DNA of 64,000 nt from Anadara kagoshimensis (Eukaryota; Mollusca; Bivalvia; Arcoida; Arcidae): positions 45,217,901 through 45,281,900 of the forward strand of contig CM037857.1 in the NCBI GenBank assembly GCA_021292105.1, read 5' to 3'. Each line of letters opens with the position of its first letter. Position 1 is the stretch's first letter. A program made the position numbers and the translations under genes. This document shows positions 21,491 through 32,989 of the stretch, piece by piece. A model generated the notes under the pieces. It ran no database searches. It had not been told where the DNA came from and saw only the letters and a program-made list of their open reading frames with translations.

Positions 21491-22049
21491 TTAATTTTAC
21501 AAAGTAAAAAGTTACAAAGCGTATATCTCGATAATGGCTCAGTCGTCAACGTGCAAACAACAAATTGAGTTGTCACATGGTAAGCTTTCTAGAGCCCATA
21601 ACTCACATGTCATTATTCTCTGGGAGGCGCATTTTTTCTGACCCAATATTTGAAAATATTAAATTAATATGTCCTATAACATATCGAATTCACAGTGTCG
21701 TACTTTTACCAAGTTACAAAATGTGTGAATAAAGCGGTTTAAGGTATAACAGCATACAAAGTAATTGAATAGAATATGTCTTTAATATGGCACAAAGTGT
21801 AATACATCCCTCCCACTAGCAATGCAAAAACATGTTTATTGTCAAGATCACTAGTAACTAGAAGCCATTTTATTACAATGGTAGAGATTTATTTAGCACG
21901 TTATCGAGGATAATGACATGTGTTAATCGGTCATGAAGTTTATTTTTGCAGGAATATTTTCTAAAGCGTAATAATACTAAATTATAATAAAATTTACATA
22001 TAGACTCTACAGAGAACATATACGTGTATGGCTTGTTAGTTCATTTTCT

Positions 22050-22096
22050 CACTATGGAGGAAAAAATTTATTCCGAAACGACCGTCTAGTGTTGCA
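22050..22096 (+). pseudogene. Hammerhead ribozyme relic
   Basis: Copy-2 counterpart of 18817-18862, with the same decayed core and retained TTCCGAAACGACCGTCTAG. Confidence 0.5.
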
Positions 22097-23258
22097 TATT
22101 TTAAACAGGCACAGTTATTACTACAGTCACAGAACTGTTGGCTCTGTCGTAGTTCCTGAGAATATGGTCAAACAAGAAGAGAAAATTAGCTGTGATTATT
22201 CGTTCAAGATGTCTTAGGTTGTATTGGTTCTTCAATTTTTCTCATTTCAGAATCTTAAAAGTATATGGATTTACATACATTTGGTCCGCGCATTATTGAT
22301 GTGGAATTTTATTCCGAAACTTTGCAAAATTAAAACAGATCTAATAATGTGATCAAAATGACTGTAAAATAATTGGGTAGATTGTTACCCTTAAAAAGTA
22401 CTATCAATATATCGTTAGAGATTTTAGTTCACGGCTCGATTGAAGTCAGTTGTGTAATATCAGTGGTGCCAATGTGTGGGTTTTTGTTATTTTGTCTTTA
22501 TGGCGTATTCGTGTCGAAAGTGTTAAAAAACTACTGTAGGTGTGAATTCGGAAACTTATCGTAGTCCGATTACACTTGCATAAAACGAAAAGAACATTTT
22601 TTTCTCACTCTGCATTTAAAATACATTTAAGGAAATTCAAACTGAGTGACTTCTACTACTGAATTTTGCACACTTTTCACTTCATTCGAACTTTTTTTGA
22701 AAAAGTCCCCTTATTTGTTTTCAAAATCAGTTTTTGTTATTATTACTGTTTTTCACAAGAGTAAATATTACTACATCCCTGTAAGTAAGTTTCACTTCAT
22801 TTGGGTTTGTCTTATATTACTTCAATCATACAGAAACATTCTGTAAACTCTACTTAGTACACCAAGCATACGGGGGATTAGTAGCCATATCTTAAACTTT
22901 TCCGATTGATATAATACTTTTCTTGACATTAGAGTTGACATTGGTGACAAATACTCTATGTATAGCCGTAATGGGAATTGTATCAAGTATTGTTATCACA
23001 TATTATACCATTGCTAATTTTATTTATCTATAACTTGTATGAAAAAAATCCTGACTGTCAATTTTGCATCGCTTCTCATACCAATTTGGAAACAAATATC
23101 AGAGTCAATAAAATAGGATCATCTCAAAATAAAACACACGATCACGATAAATATTAATTTCGAGGTTTGAATATTAAAAACAAAATTAAAATTCTAGAAA
23201 AGGAAATCTGAAAATATATATTAAATGCGTTATTCGAATGATGATAAGCATGACATAA

Positions 23259-24004
23259 GAAAACAATGATTAAAAGAGAAAAACGGAGCAGTAAATGATA
23301 AAGTGATGTTCATTTTCAACATCTATGAGCTGCATACCCACGCAAGCAGATGGTTTATTACGATAAATGTTCTATTACAAAATAATTGACTGTCGATTAA
23401 TATAACAAAGTATTAGGACACTGTTCTTCAAAGCTACACTAACTTAAGTAATTGTTTAGTGAAACGTATCTTATGTGTTAAACAATGTGTAAAATAATAA
23501 GGATACAATATTTATTGGGTCAGAATTAACTTATCTTTGAATATGCTTGAGCTGTGGTTTTGGATACGTAGGCTGTTTATTCTATGTTTTTGAATTACAA
23601 CTTCCTCTCATCTATTGTATAATGTGTCTTAATTCACACATGTATAATGTTTTAACGGTATTTTTTGCTTAATCTAACACCGGTTGGAACAATACGACTC
23701 AGAATATACGTTCACTACCACAGCTTATCTACAATTAACAGCTTATATTTGTTGATGATCATCTTTTGCTTAATGTAAAACTGAATTATAACATTTCACT
23801 ATTTAATTGTGCATATAATGTAGTTGTTTGATTCATCTAAACTTAAAATAATTTTTATAACCTTTGAGATAATTCCCCTTGAAACGATCTCATGACAGAT
23901 GGTTCTTAGCAAGCATATAAAAGCTGATTAGAAAAAAATATGATTGAAACATGTGTTAAAACATAAAACATCTCAGTGCCTTCATTTTCTAATTATGTTT
24001 CTTT
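23259..24004. other. Unassigned AT-rich stretch
   Basis: No recognisable feature. Confidence 0.3.
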
Positions 24005-24293
24005 GTCACCTATCAAAGAAATTTGTCCCGTAGCGATTGGTTAACTTGCCGGGGTACATAAACGCACGCTACGTTTAGCAGTAAAAGGGTAGTAACTCGT
24101 ATAACGCGAACGTCTAGTCATAGAGACATCGTACAGAATAAGAAATCGAAGTTAAAGAGATCAAACTACTACCACCTTAAAGGTGACAAAAACGTTATAA
24201 AGGGGTTTGGCAGGTTACGCGGCCAGTGGCCAAGGGTACATACATCTTTGACAGAGAACATGGGACCGTTAAACCTGCCAATACCCTGTATAA
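24005..24293 (-). mobile_element. Composite MITE/hairpin repeat, inverted copy
   Basis: TIR-like GTCACCTATCAAAG (24005) and AAGGTGAC (to 24187), followed by a decayed hairpin GGTTTGGCAGGTTACGCGGC / AACCTGCCAATACCCTG. Order and sequence are the reverse complement of 44684-45025. Confidence 0.6.
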
Positions 24294-24774
24294 TTTATAG
24301 TATAAGGGCAATTTATAAATTATTTAAAGCACATACCTTTATATCAAATTGCATTAGCGTTAGACATTTGAAGACCTGCTATATATCTTTCCTTGTATGA
24401 AATTTGTGATGAAAAAATCTAAATAAAACAACCTTCTTTTGGTGGTCATCCGTGATCAAATTCAGGTAAGTAAACTGCTTAAGCTTAAACAATGTTACCA
24501 ATGAATAATGAGTATCATAATTAAATTTTCGTTTCAATAACTTAATCTGTATTAGAAGAGTGAAACTAAAAAATCATCAATACAATCAAGAAAACAAATT
24601 AAGTGAATGAAGAAACACAAGTCACACATGACAGGATCAGAAAAGACAACAGGCATTGGAACTGGAGAGAATTCCAGTTCAATAAGAAAACTATTTGCAT
24701 GCTTGTGATGCATACATCAGCTGCTTTTGCTGAAGAATACAGAATCAAAAACAAGGTACAAATCTCAGCCAAAG
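24294..24774. other. Unassigned AT-rich stretch
   Basis: No recognisable feature. The short frame at 24603-24815 runs into a retroelement end. Confidence 0.3.
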
Positions 24775-25155
24775 CTATTAATATATGTTCGAATCACAAT
24801 CCAGAAGCAAAGTAAAAACTTTGAAACTGGCAATTTAGGTCAAACGTGTGAACATCCACCAGGGAAGTGAGGTCGGACGCCGCGGAAGGTTAAGTACCTC
24901 CTGTTTAGCTACACCCATCATGTGTTAAATAAAAATAAATTGAGAATAAAAGGCACATGGAACTATTGGATGTCAAGTATATTTATTGTAATTTTGGATT
25001 CAGAGACCTCATACTTCTTAACAATTTTGTGTTAAAGTAACTTGACGGCCAGAAATCTGTAAGAAGGTTTTTGATAAGCCAGGGCTTCCATCAACAATTT
25101 ATCGGTAAGCAGCTTGTTTTGTTAGGTAAAGTTTCCGTAATAGGAAAAATGTCTT
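24775..25155 (-). mobile_element. Penelope-like element, 3' end with RT C-terminal remnant
   Basis: Minus strand: decayed C-terminal coding part (25150-24965), then the 3' untranslated region (CATAGTTCC-type start changed to CAATAGTTCCATGTGCC, ACCTCCTGTTTAGCTACAC inverted, TTGCTTCTGGATTGTGATTC). Confidence 0.7.
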
Positions 25156-25939
25156 AGATGATTATTTATATTATGCGTAAAATATAAATTGTCAACCAAA
25201 CCTGATGTAGCATCTTTATTTATAAATCTCACATTAAATTAATTAATTCTAAAAGATCCCAAAATCAAATATCTTCGTGGGTAGCAGAATTTTATGTGAC
25301 CCTATACCTCATGTACACGTGGAGTGGAGGTCACACACTAATGTTTGATTTTGCTAAGTACACAGAAGAACAGCTTAACAATAGCTTTTAAAGGCTTATA
25401 ATTGGCGTGAAATTATTCCAATATATTGCATTTATCTAGATTTTAGTGTTACATTATCTTCATGATATTTGAATCCAACATATAAAAGTGAGCTGTTGAA
25501 ACACGACTTACTATCTCTAGTCTTAAATTTTTGTTTATAAAAATTATGTCCTGAGCTGTCGGCTGCATTCAATCTGAACAAATTAAACACACGCATAATC
25601 TTTCTTGGGGTTTTGTCATCACATAAATCATAATACTCGTAATTTGCTTATAAAGTATATAATTCATTTATAGTGTGTCTCGGAAGTCAATTTTAGTTTA
25701 TCAGAGTATTTATGCTCATCAATATGTAGCAGTAATTATTATCATTATCAAATTATTTGCACCAACTTGACAATTTGTTTTTGAATCAATGTTAAATTTA
25801 TTTACATAGTTAAACAAAGGAGGAAGCCGCTTCAAAATAAATTGCTTCAAGGATACCGATATTAAAAGCCTAAGATTATTTATTAAGGTTCTAAAAAGTT
25901 ATATGGCTGTTATCACAATATTGTTATAAACAATAACAA
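25156..25939. other. Unassigned AT-rich stretch
   Basis: No recognisable feature. Confidence 0.3.
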
Positions 25940-26095
25940 ACATACTTATCCATATCCAAATCCAAGAGTTAAAAAATTGAAACTTGCAAATTAGGTTCAA
26001 CGTGTGAACTTTAACAAGGAAAGTGAGTCCGGGTGCTCCGGAAAAGTAAGCATCTCCTGCTTAGCTACAAATGCGACGTGTGATAAGTATGACGT
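25940..26095 (-). mobile_element. 3'-end copy of the Penelope-like element
   Basis: Inverted copy: TTCAACGTGTGAAC, GGAAAGTGAGTCCGGGTGCT, CATCTCCTGCTTAGCTAC. It faces away from the next copy. Confidence 0.75.
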
Positions 26096-26175
26096 CAGTG
26101 AATCAAAACAATCCTGGATATATTTGGCATTCCATGGTTCATGTCGTATTCCTTTCAATTTTGAGTTATAGTGTA

Positions 26176-26330
26176 GCAGTTGTAGCTATTAGGATGGGAG
26201 ATGCTTACCATATTTGAATACCCGGAGTCACCTTACCTGGTTGAAAAACAGAATTTGCAAGTTTTCAAAGTTTTTACTTTGCTTTTTGGATTGTTTTTCT
26301 CACATGGGAATGATGTGTTTCTGTTTAATT
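26176..26330 (+). mobile_element. Diverged 3'-end copy of the Penelope-like element
   Basis: GGGAGATGCTTACC, ACCCGGAGTCACCTTACCTG, TTTTCAAAGTTTTTACTTTG. It lies about 80 bp from an inverted copy, making an imperfect palindromic pair. Confidence 0.55.
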
Positions 26331-26424
26331 TAATGATTAATTTATTCTCGAACAAATGCTTAAGTTTTTGTTATCCAGTGTTAATATATATCTGACAAGT
26401 ACTCTTAATATTATTTTGATTTTT

Positions 26425-26551
26425 TATTACACACGTGGCGGGTGTAGCTGGCTACCCTCCGGAGCACCAGACCTCAATTCCCTGGTTGCAATTTACGTGT
26501 CAGTTTCAAAGCTTTCCTGTGATTCTGACATGGATTATCGTTGTCTATAGA
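26425..26551 (+). mobile_element. 3'-end copy of the Penelope-like element
   Basis: ACACGTGGCGGGTGTAGCTG, CCCTCCGGAGCACCAGACCT, GTGATTCTGACATGGATTAT. Internally deleted. Confidence 0.75.
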
Positions 26552-26954
26552 AAAAAATAAAAAAATAACTTTTATGCCTATTTAATTTTTGAAACTTAAC
26601 ATTCATTTTTTGTTTTGAAAATAAAAAGCGCATCAAAAGTAGTTTAAGTTTTGTTTTAACCTTTTCTGTTGGTCTACGTAGAGACTTTTTTTTAAAAAAT
26701 ACTAAAAATCGGCTGTAATATGTTCCCTTGGTGACCCCATTTGCAGAAATTAAATTGTTCAACTAAGGTAAACAATTAAAATGCAAATCACTTTTATCAC
26801 TCTTGTTATTGACACTTGTTTTGACAAAATAATAGACAAGAAATATCTATTCCAGATGAAAGACATGACGTGTGTAGTTTTAAGTATTTTAATATTACGA
26901 AAAGGGCCATCTTATTTTAAAGTGGACAAACTGATTAAGTATATATATATATTA

Positions 26955-27873
26955 AGTCAAGCATCATACGGATTCCAAACATAAATATACTGAAGATACC
27001 ATCAACAAAATGTTGGAGTTTTTGATAGATAACATATTTGTTGTGTTTGGTAATATAGTTTTTCAGCAAACAATCGGTATACCAATGGGTACAAACTGTG
27101 CACCATTGCTTGCTGATTTGTTTCTTTATTCTTACGAAGCAGAATTTATGCAGAACCTTGTTCTGAAACTGTCGCCAAATCATTCAACTCAACATACAGA
27201 TACATAGATGACGTTCTGTCTCTTAACAATCCTAAATTTGGAGACTATGTAAATGTCATCTATCCTAGTGAGCTTGAAATAAAAGACACGACTGATTCCT
27301 CAAGTTCTGCTTTATATTTAGACTTATACCTGAATTATGACGCACAAGAAAGGCTACATTTGAAACTTTATGACAAACGTGATGACTTCAATTTTTCTAT
27401 TGTCAACTTTCCTTTTTTATGCAGCAATATACCTGCTTCTCCTGCTTATGGTGTATTTGTTTCCCAATTAATACGCTATGGTAGAGCTTGTTCCCACTAC
27501 GGGACTTTGTACAACGAAGTAGGCTGCTTGCAAATAAATTGTTGACTCAGGAATATTGCAAGCCTAGGCTTATCAAGGCCCTCAAAAAGTTTTATGGTCG
27601 TCATCACAGTATTGTTGATAAGTTTGATGTCTCTGTGTCCAGGATTGCCTTGGATATATTTGACGTCTCATAGTTCCATGTTCCTTTCACACAATTTTGA
27701 TTACACACGTGACGGGTGTAGCTAGCTAAACAGGAGGTGCTTACCCTTCCGGAGCACCCGGCCTCACTTCCCTGGTGGAAGTTCACGTGTCTAACCTAAC
27801 TTGTCAGTTCCAAAGTTTTTACTTTGCTTCTGGATTGTGATTCGGAAATGGATAAGTATGTTTGTTTTTGATT
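26955..27873 (+). pseudogene. Penelope-like element: RT C-terminal half plus 3' end
   Basis: Starts inside the reverse transcriptase at TCAAGCATCATACGG. Segments in order are EFLIDNIFVVFGNIVFQQ, the palm motif GIPMGTNCAPLLADLFLYSY, the catalytic YRYIDDVLSLNN, LYDKRDDFNFSIVNFPFLC, NIPASPAYGVFVSQLIRYGR and KFYGRHHSIVDKFDVS, ending FDVS-stop at 27671. The RT style (FD-TLYTTIP in other copies, YIDD) fits Penelope-like elements. Family is inferred. No GIY-YIG nuclease follows the RT: the stop is followed directly by the conserved 3' region. Broken by frameshifts near 27155 and 27210. A 5'-truncated copy. Confidence 0.75.
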
Positions 27874-28216
27874 TTGATACATGCATGAAAATCAATGTTT
27901 TATAACATGCGGTCCAATACGAGTGTTTTAGTTCTTAGACAATTGACAATATTGGTAAATTTGTGGATACTTCCTCTATATACAGAAATCAATGCAATGA
28001 TTAAGAATTTCCTTGTATTTTTCTCTTTTTAGTAATTTTGTTTTTAAACGCATATAGTTTTGGTTATTTTATGAGAAAACAATTGACAATTTAGCCAATT
28101 AAGTTAATGACTGTTTCTAAATAGAAAAGACGAACAATAGTGTGCTTGTTTTTGATTTGATATTCCTATCTGTGTTTGTTATATATCTTCTAACTAATGT
28201 TATATTTATAAATGCT
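27874..28216. other. Unassigned AT-rich stretch
   Basis: No recognisable feature. Confidence 0.3.
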
Positions 28217-28237
28217 CAGGGGAAACGCATTATACAT
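28217..28237 (+). repeat. Direct repeat flanking a retrozyme, left
   Basis: CAGGGGAAACGCATTATACA recurs as CAGGGGAACGCATTATACA at 29041-29059, directly after the retrozyme. Candidate target-site duplication. Confidence 0.5.
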
Positions 28238-28323
28238 ATCCTTTCCAAATTAAACGTCTCTACATACATTCCCAAACGATACGTGACTCTTTAAATGGCA
28301 TATTATACCAGTGTTAATGTAAC

Positions 28324-28913
28324 AGCACTACTGTATTTTCATAAATTGAGTGTACATGACTTTATTATTTATTTCTTTTAACTGAAAATGTTTCAATTGA
28401 ACTATCAATAAAATGCATTTAAAATGCACTGACCTAACCAAATTATTTTTTAACTAAAAACATTGTAGTTCAATTCTCCTGTGCATGGAGAAATTTTGCG
28501 AAATGTTTGGAAATTTGATCGTTTATACACCAACTGGGCCTCATTTAAAGTTACATCAGGGCATTTAGGGTTCGGTAGGTCATTGTTGTTCGGGTTTTCT
28601 TTCAGGTGTGATCATCATGAATATTTAAATTATGACATAACGTTTATAGTTGTTCCAAGTAAGAAGGTACAGAAGGGATAATGTTGACATAGTCATAATA
28701 GTTGTTTTGTTAAAAAGTTCAAAAATTGCTCTATGTACAGATTTAAGTTCACTTTTTCATGAATAAAAAAAAATTCTATAAGGTCAGTATATTTTGTATT
28801 AAGTTGACAATTTGTTGCAAAATACGACTTTATTGTTGCATTTTCTATGTGCACTGAATTTTGGAAATACAGTAGAAGGTCCTTTCGGAATACAATTCCT
28901 CGTCAGCAGTGCT
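28324..28913 (-). ncRNA. Hammerhead ribozyme split by a MITE
   Basis: Minus strand apart from the MITE: stem I AGCACTG/TAGTGCT, core CTGACGA (position 7 is free in hammerheads), stem II closed by GGAAT/ATTCC, GAAA, stem III and TTC before the cleavage point. The MITE sits with a TA duplication in the TA that directly follows the cleavage point, so this copy was whole until the insertion. Confidence 0.65.
28331..28872 (-). mobile_element. TA-flanked MITE, 542 bp
   Basis: Same family as 12491-13011, opposite orientation. Termini CTGTATTTTCATAAATTGAG and CTGTATTTCCAAAATTCAG. TA duplications at 28329-28330 and 28873-28874. Confidence 0.8.
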
Positions 28914-29040
28914 TGGACCAAAATTGTGAAACTAAGTTTGTTTTAAGGGATTGAAAAAATATATGAAAAGAACCGAAATATAATTAACCAAATTACGGCC
29001 AAGAAATATTGTGTGTGAAGGAGTATACCTTAGTTTTGAG

Positions 29041-29059
29041 CAGGGGAACGCATTATACA
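29041..29059 (+). repeat. Direct repeat flanking a retrozyme, right
   Basis: CAGGGGAACGCATTATACA. See 28217-28237; one base shorter. Confidence 0.5.
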
Positions 29060-29270
29060 AAACTTAAAATAAAATAAAAGTAGCTTTTTTCTAATTTGGT
29101 TCTGGAGTTGAAGTATTAATGCTAAGTAGTAACCTTGTGCATTTGTAATTTTTCAAACTTTTTCCACTATAAACAAATGAAATAATTCAAAATCTCTAAT
29201 TGTATTGAAATATCTGAAAAACGACACTGGTATAACGTCAAAACAAACAATAATGTAAAGAGTTATGTGA

Positions 29271-29393
29271 CAGTTTACCTAGAAGAGTTGCAACTGTTAA
29301 TGAGAATAGACCAGTTTACCTAGAAGAGTTGCAACTGTTGAAAAGACTAGACCAGTTTACCTAGAAGAGTTGCAACTGGTAATAAGATTATAC
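29271..29393 (+). repeat. 41-bp tandem repeat, 3 copies
   Basis: CAGTTTACCTAGAAGAGTTG starts at 29271, 29312 and 29353. Each unit carries CAGTT...CAACTG, a small inverted repeat. Confidence 0.85.
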
Positions 29394-29699
29394 CATTTAC
29401 AATTTATTATCATTTCAGTAGATTGAAGGTAGTAATTGGAATATATATTATATGCTGTGAAATAATATTGAAATAAAAGTTGAATTTAACATTTGTCTTT
29501 CGATTATTTAGGAAGGGTGACTTTCATTTTGGGTAATAGATAGAGACCTTATCCGATCAGGTCATCTGATTATTAGATATAAAGTAAGTAATTACAGTGG
29601 TATTATGTTCAGAGCAATAGGTTTATGTTGATACAGAGAATAAACCCAATAACAGCAAAAATGTAAACTTTTCTATGTTGAAATATATTTCATAATAAA

Positions 29700-29880
29700 A
29701 CGAAAAACTCAAAAACAAACACTAATCTATATGTCCAAAGCAAAGTAAACACTTTAGAAGCTACCATATAAAGTTTAAACACGTGAATTTCCAGAAGAAA
29801 AGTGAGACCTAGTATCACGTAATAGTAAGTACCTTTTATTAAAGCTAATTACACCAGCCACATGTGAAATATGACATCAG
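29700..29880 (-). mobile_element. Diverged 3'-end copy of the Penelope-like element
   Basis: Inverted: AACACGTGAATTTCC, AAAAGTGAGACC, GTAAGTACCTTTTATTAAAG, ACACCAGCCACATGTG. Confidence 0.65.
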
Positions 29881-30189
29881 CCGACAGATTACCGATAAAA
29901 ACACCAATTATTTATTCACTACTCCGTAGTACAACGCAGACTAAACATTTCATTTAGAAGCCGTTATACTTAACAGGCGACTAATTAACGGATGTATATT
30001 GCATATGTATATTAATATATTGAGGCACAGTTTACATAAACCTCTCAGACAAATTGTGTAAATTATATTTTTTTAACAAAATGGTACGTAGATTTTATTT
30101 TCATCAGTATTTATATTCCTTTAGGCCAAGATGGTTGTGCGATATAAAACAAAATGGATTTAAAAATTACTCTGTCTTTCTTAATCAAA

Positions 30190-30375
30190 AAAAAACATAC
30201 TAATCTATGTCCGAATCACAATCCAGAAGCAAAGTAAAAACTTTGGAACTGACAAGTTAGGTTAGACATGTGAACTTTCACCAGGGAAGTAATGCCGGGT
30301 GCTCCGGAAGGGTAAGCACCTCCTGTCCTATACCCGCCACGTGTGTAATCAAAATTGTGTGAAAGAAACATGGAA
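30190..30375 (-). mobile_element. 3'-end copy of the Penelope-like element
   Basis: Inverted, well kept: ATGTCCGAATCACAATCCAG, AACTGACAAGTTAGGTTAG, CGGGTGCTCCGGAAGGGTAA, ACCCGCCACGTGTGTAATC, AAACATGGAACC. Confidence 0.85.
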
Positions 30376-30599
30376 CCTATCTACAAAAATAGTGTCATGT
30401 TTTTCTATTGACGCATGTAAACCACCACTCATTTTCTAATTTGCTGATAAAGCTGATAATATTATCTTCAAATTAACGATCTTTTCATAGTTCCATGTAA
30501 ATGTCTTAATCATACTAACATGTGATTGATTTCAGGGTAAATTCTAAAACTTAACTTATGAAGCAAATAACTTAATCATACATCTAAGTTTTTCTTTTG

Positions 30600-30785
30600 C
30601 AATCGAAATCAAGAACAAACATATCATTCAATGTCCAAATAATAATCCAGAAGTGATGTAAAAACTTTAAAGATTTGCCTTATTAGGTAAAATACGTTAA
30701 TTTCAACCTGGGAAGTGAGTCCGGGTGCCCTGGAAGGTTAAGCACATCCTAATAAACTAGCTACTTTCGCCACGTTTTTAATTAA
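30600..30785 (-). mobile_element. Diverged 3'-end copy of the Penelope-like element
   Basis: Inverted: AATAATCCAGAAGTGATG, GAAGTGAGTCCGGGTGCC, AAGGTTAAGCACATCCT, TTTCGCCACG. Confidence 0.75.
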
Positions 30786-31477
30786 GATTAAAATTGAGCA
30801 TAGCAAAAATATAAACGACTTATACTTGCAATATAAGCTTAAAATGGTAAACAGAATTCTGTAAGGGAAAATGAGTACCCCGTAAGAAATAACGCTACCA
30901 AAAAGATGGAAGATTCTAAATAAAAAACATTTATACATAACAGGCAAAATACATATTCAGTGTTGTGATTGTAGCAATATTAGAGGGCCTCTGTCACACC
31001 CTTTAGTTTATATAAAGGAGATCCAGAAAGCCACTTAAATAACATCGTCTAGCAGTAACAGCAATGATATAACACGCACACACACACACACACGTGCAAA
31101 CAAAGATTATTGTTCTGATTTTAGCAAACCTTCAGTTATATAAATTTCAGGATTGTACTTAATCAAAAAGTAATTTTTTAACCATTGAACCGTCTAGAAA
31201 TGACGTTTATATATATAGTGCTGAATAGTTTGCTTTGCACGACAATGGAAGTTATAGCACTATAAACACCATTTCCAGACAGTTCATTGATTATATTAAC
31301 AATTCGCCCTTTTTTGAAAATCTGATGTTTTCTTTTAAACCCTTAAATAAATTTAAAACACTGTCTCGTACGGCATGCAATTCCAATTGTTGGAACAGCA
31401 AATCAATGACGTCTCGGGTATAGACGTAAGCAAGAGATGAGTGACGTCACATTAGCAAATGTAATTATTTTAGAAAT
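30786..31477. other. Unassigned stretch with a CA microsatellite
   Basis: (CA)n at about 31073-31093. No recognisable gene. Confidence 0.35.
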
Positions 31478-31619
31478 GACATTCTTTTTTTTTCTTGTTA
31501 TCGGTGCAAGTATGAATAACAGTGGCCAGTCCAAATTGGATGACGGCGAAGTCATTTGTGTATAATTTGGACTGGTCACTGGTTTTCCTACTTGCACCGA
31601 TAAGGAAAAAAAGAATGTC
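31478..31619. repeat. Long hairpin (foldback) repeat
   Basis: Arms 31478-31537 and 31564-31619 are nearly complementary (TTATCGGTGCAAGTA / TACTTGCACCGATAA; CCAGTCCAAATT / AATTTGGACTGG) around a 26-nt loop. Looks like a palindromic MITE. Confidence 0.85.
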
Positions 31620-32860
31620 TTATATTTACAATCTTCAATTTCAAAAAAATTACAAAATACATAATACTAAGTGTGTATTTTGAACCATTTTATTTTTATT
31701 CTGCCTTGACACCCACCGTCGGAACAATGGCAGCACCCACATGGATAAAACATAACAAAAAAATAGATCTTGCACGCATAATAAGTTTTATTTATATTAC
31801 TTCGACACAGATTCATGTTAAAAGCAAAAGTACTTTGATAAACTGTTGCACATGCTTACATTTTTTTATTCTATTTAACCTAAAAGATAAAATAGAACGG
31901 AATGTCAGAAGGAATTTTGTAACTGTAGTGTATTCTGACGCCATGATTTGACGTAACAAGTAAATGACGTACGTATTTTCATTATGACGTTAATTATCAT
32001 CTATAACACTATGACATACAATTGTTCAAAACGTTTCATAAAAGGAAAATAGTGACAATTGTAAATATAGTCCTAAACTTCATTTGGTCTTAACACAGAG
32101 ATTAATACGATCAAACCTCATAAATGTAAATATCATATTTTAATTAATATTTCAACAGTTTATTTTTACATTTACTATGTATGGGGTCCCCATTACGTTT
32201 GAAAATCTTAATCCTGTTAGCTGATTGTAATTTCACTTTAGCGCACTACAGGCAAATATGACGTCAACAATACATAAATCCTTGTCAACACTTAGCAATT
32301 ACACTTGGTAACCTAGTAATGCGAGTAAGGTAAAACAGGTCATTCTATGTATTGGCGAGACTTAATTTGCCATGTTGTATAAGGCGCAAAATTTGACATT
32401 TTAACGATCGAGATCAAATAAAGACGTGTTATTCAACCTGTCGAGAATATTTACGGCAACAAAATGTCCTTAATTACGATACCGCATTAGTTCAATGCTA
32501 AATAAATCCTGAAAGTCGCCAATAACTCCTCAAAATAGCATGAATATGATAATGGGGTTCGCCGCTGTTCCACGTGATACCCGCTAAGGTTTGTGTGGAT
32601 CACTTATTTCCATTGGATATGGAATGGCATGAGATGACGTTTTCCCGTAACAATTGACGTTATTCCGGGAATTTGCGACGTCAACGTTTTCCAAAACGTT
32701 CTTTACAAAGAAGAATTGATCACGTGGTACAGCGGCGAACCCCATTTTAAAGGGCTCTACAATCACCCTACCTATTGCGGAGAGTGGTGGATAAATATTT
32801 TTGTTTAAAATGAGTCTTATTTTTCAAAACGGTTAACCTTTATTCTCCAAACAAGTGTCA
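31620..32860. other. Unassigned stretch
   Basis: No confident gene. A GGGGTTCGCCGCTGTACCACGTG-like motif occurs inverted near 32552-32582 and 32724-32745 (CACGTGGTACAGCGGCGAAC), giving a loose inverted repeat about 190 bp long. Confidence 0.35.
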
Positions 32861-32861
32861 T

Positions 32862-32940
32862 CTACTGACTGATAATGAATTGTTTTCCAAAATGGCCGTA
32901 TAGTGCTGTTTAATTAAAACTTGTATAATATGTAATTTTC
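32862..32940 (+). pseudogene. Hammerhead retrozyme relic
   Basis: CTGATAATGAATTG, TTCCAAAATGGCCGTATAGT, TATAATATGTAATTT match the family, but the core and GAAA have decayed. Confidence 0.5.
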
Positions 32941-32989
32941 TTCAATTATTGTTTATTCTGTTCTCCATATAAGGGTTTCACGGAATCTT

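Larger units (their letters stand above)
20014..23258 (+). repeat. 3.3-kb tandem duplication, copy 2
   Basis: Second unit, directly abutting copy 1 and ending ATGATGATAAGCATGAC. It differs by scattered substitutions and small indels, including an insertion near 21045-21080, so the duplication is not recent. Counterpart ribozyme relics lie near 21260, 22060 and 22290. Confidence 0.85.
28238..29040 (-). mobile_element. Hammerhead retrozyme copy interrupted by a MITE
   Basis: The family blocks GGCATATTATACCAGTGTTA and AACAGCACTA (28298-28330) are separated by a 542-bp MITE from the rest (28873-29035: ribozyme, TTGGACCAAAATTGTGAAAC, GAGTATACCTTAGTTTTGAG). 28238-28290 is assigned only because it lies inside the candidate direct repeats. 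Confidence 0.6.

Noticed and set aside
26955..27671. Retroviral or LTR-element reverse transcriptase
   Set aside because: No LTRs, protease, RNase H or integrase. The motif order (LYTTIP in longer copies, GIPMGTN, YIDD) is Penelope-like.
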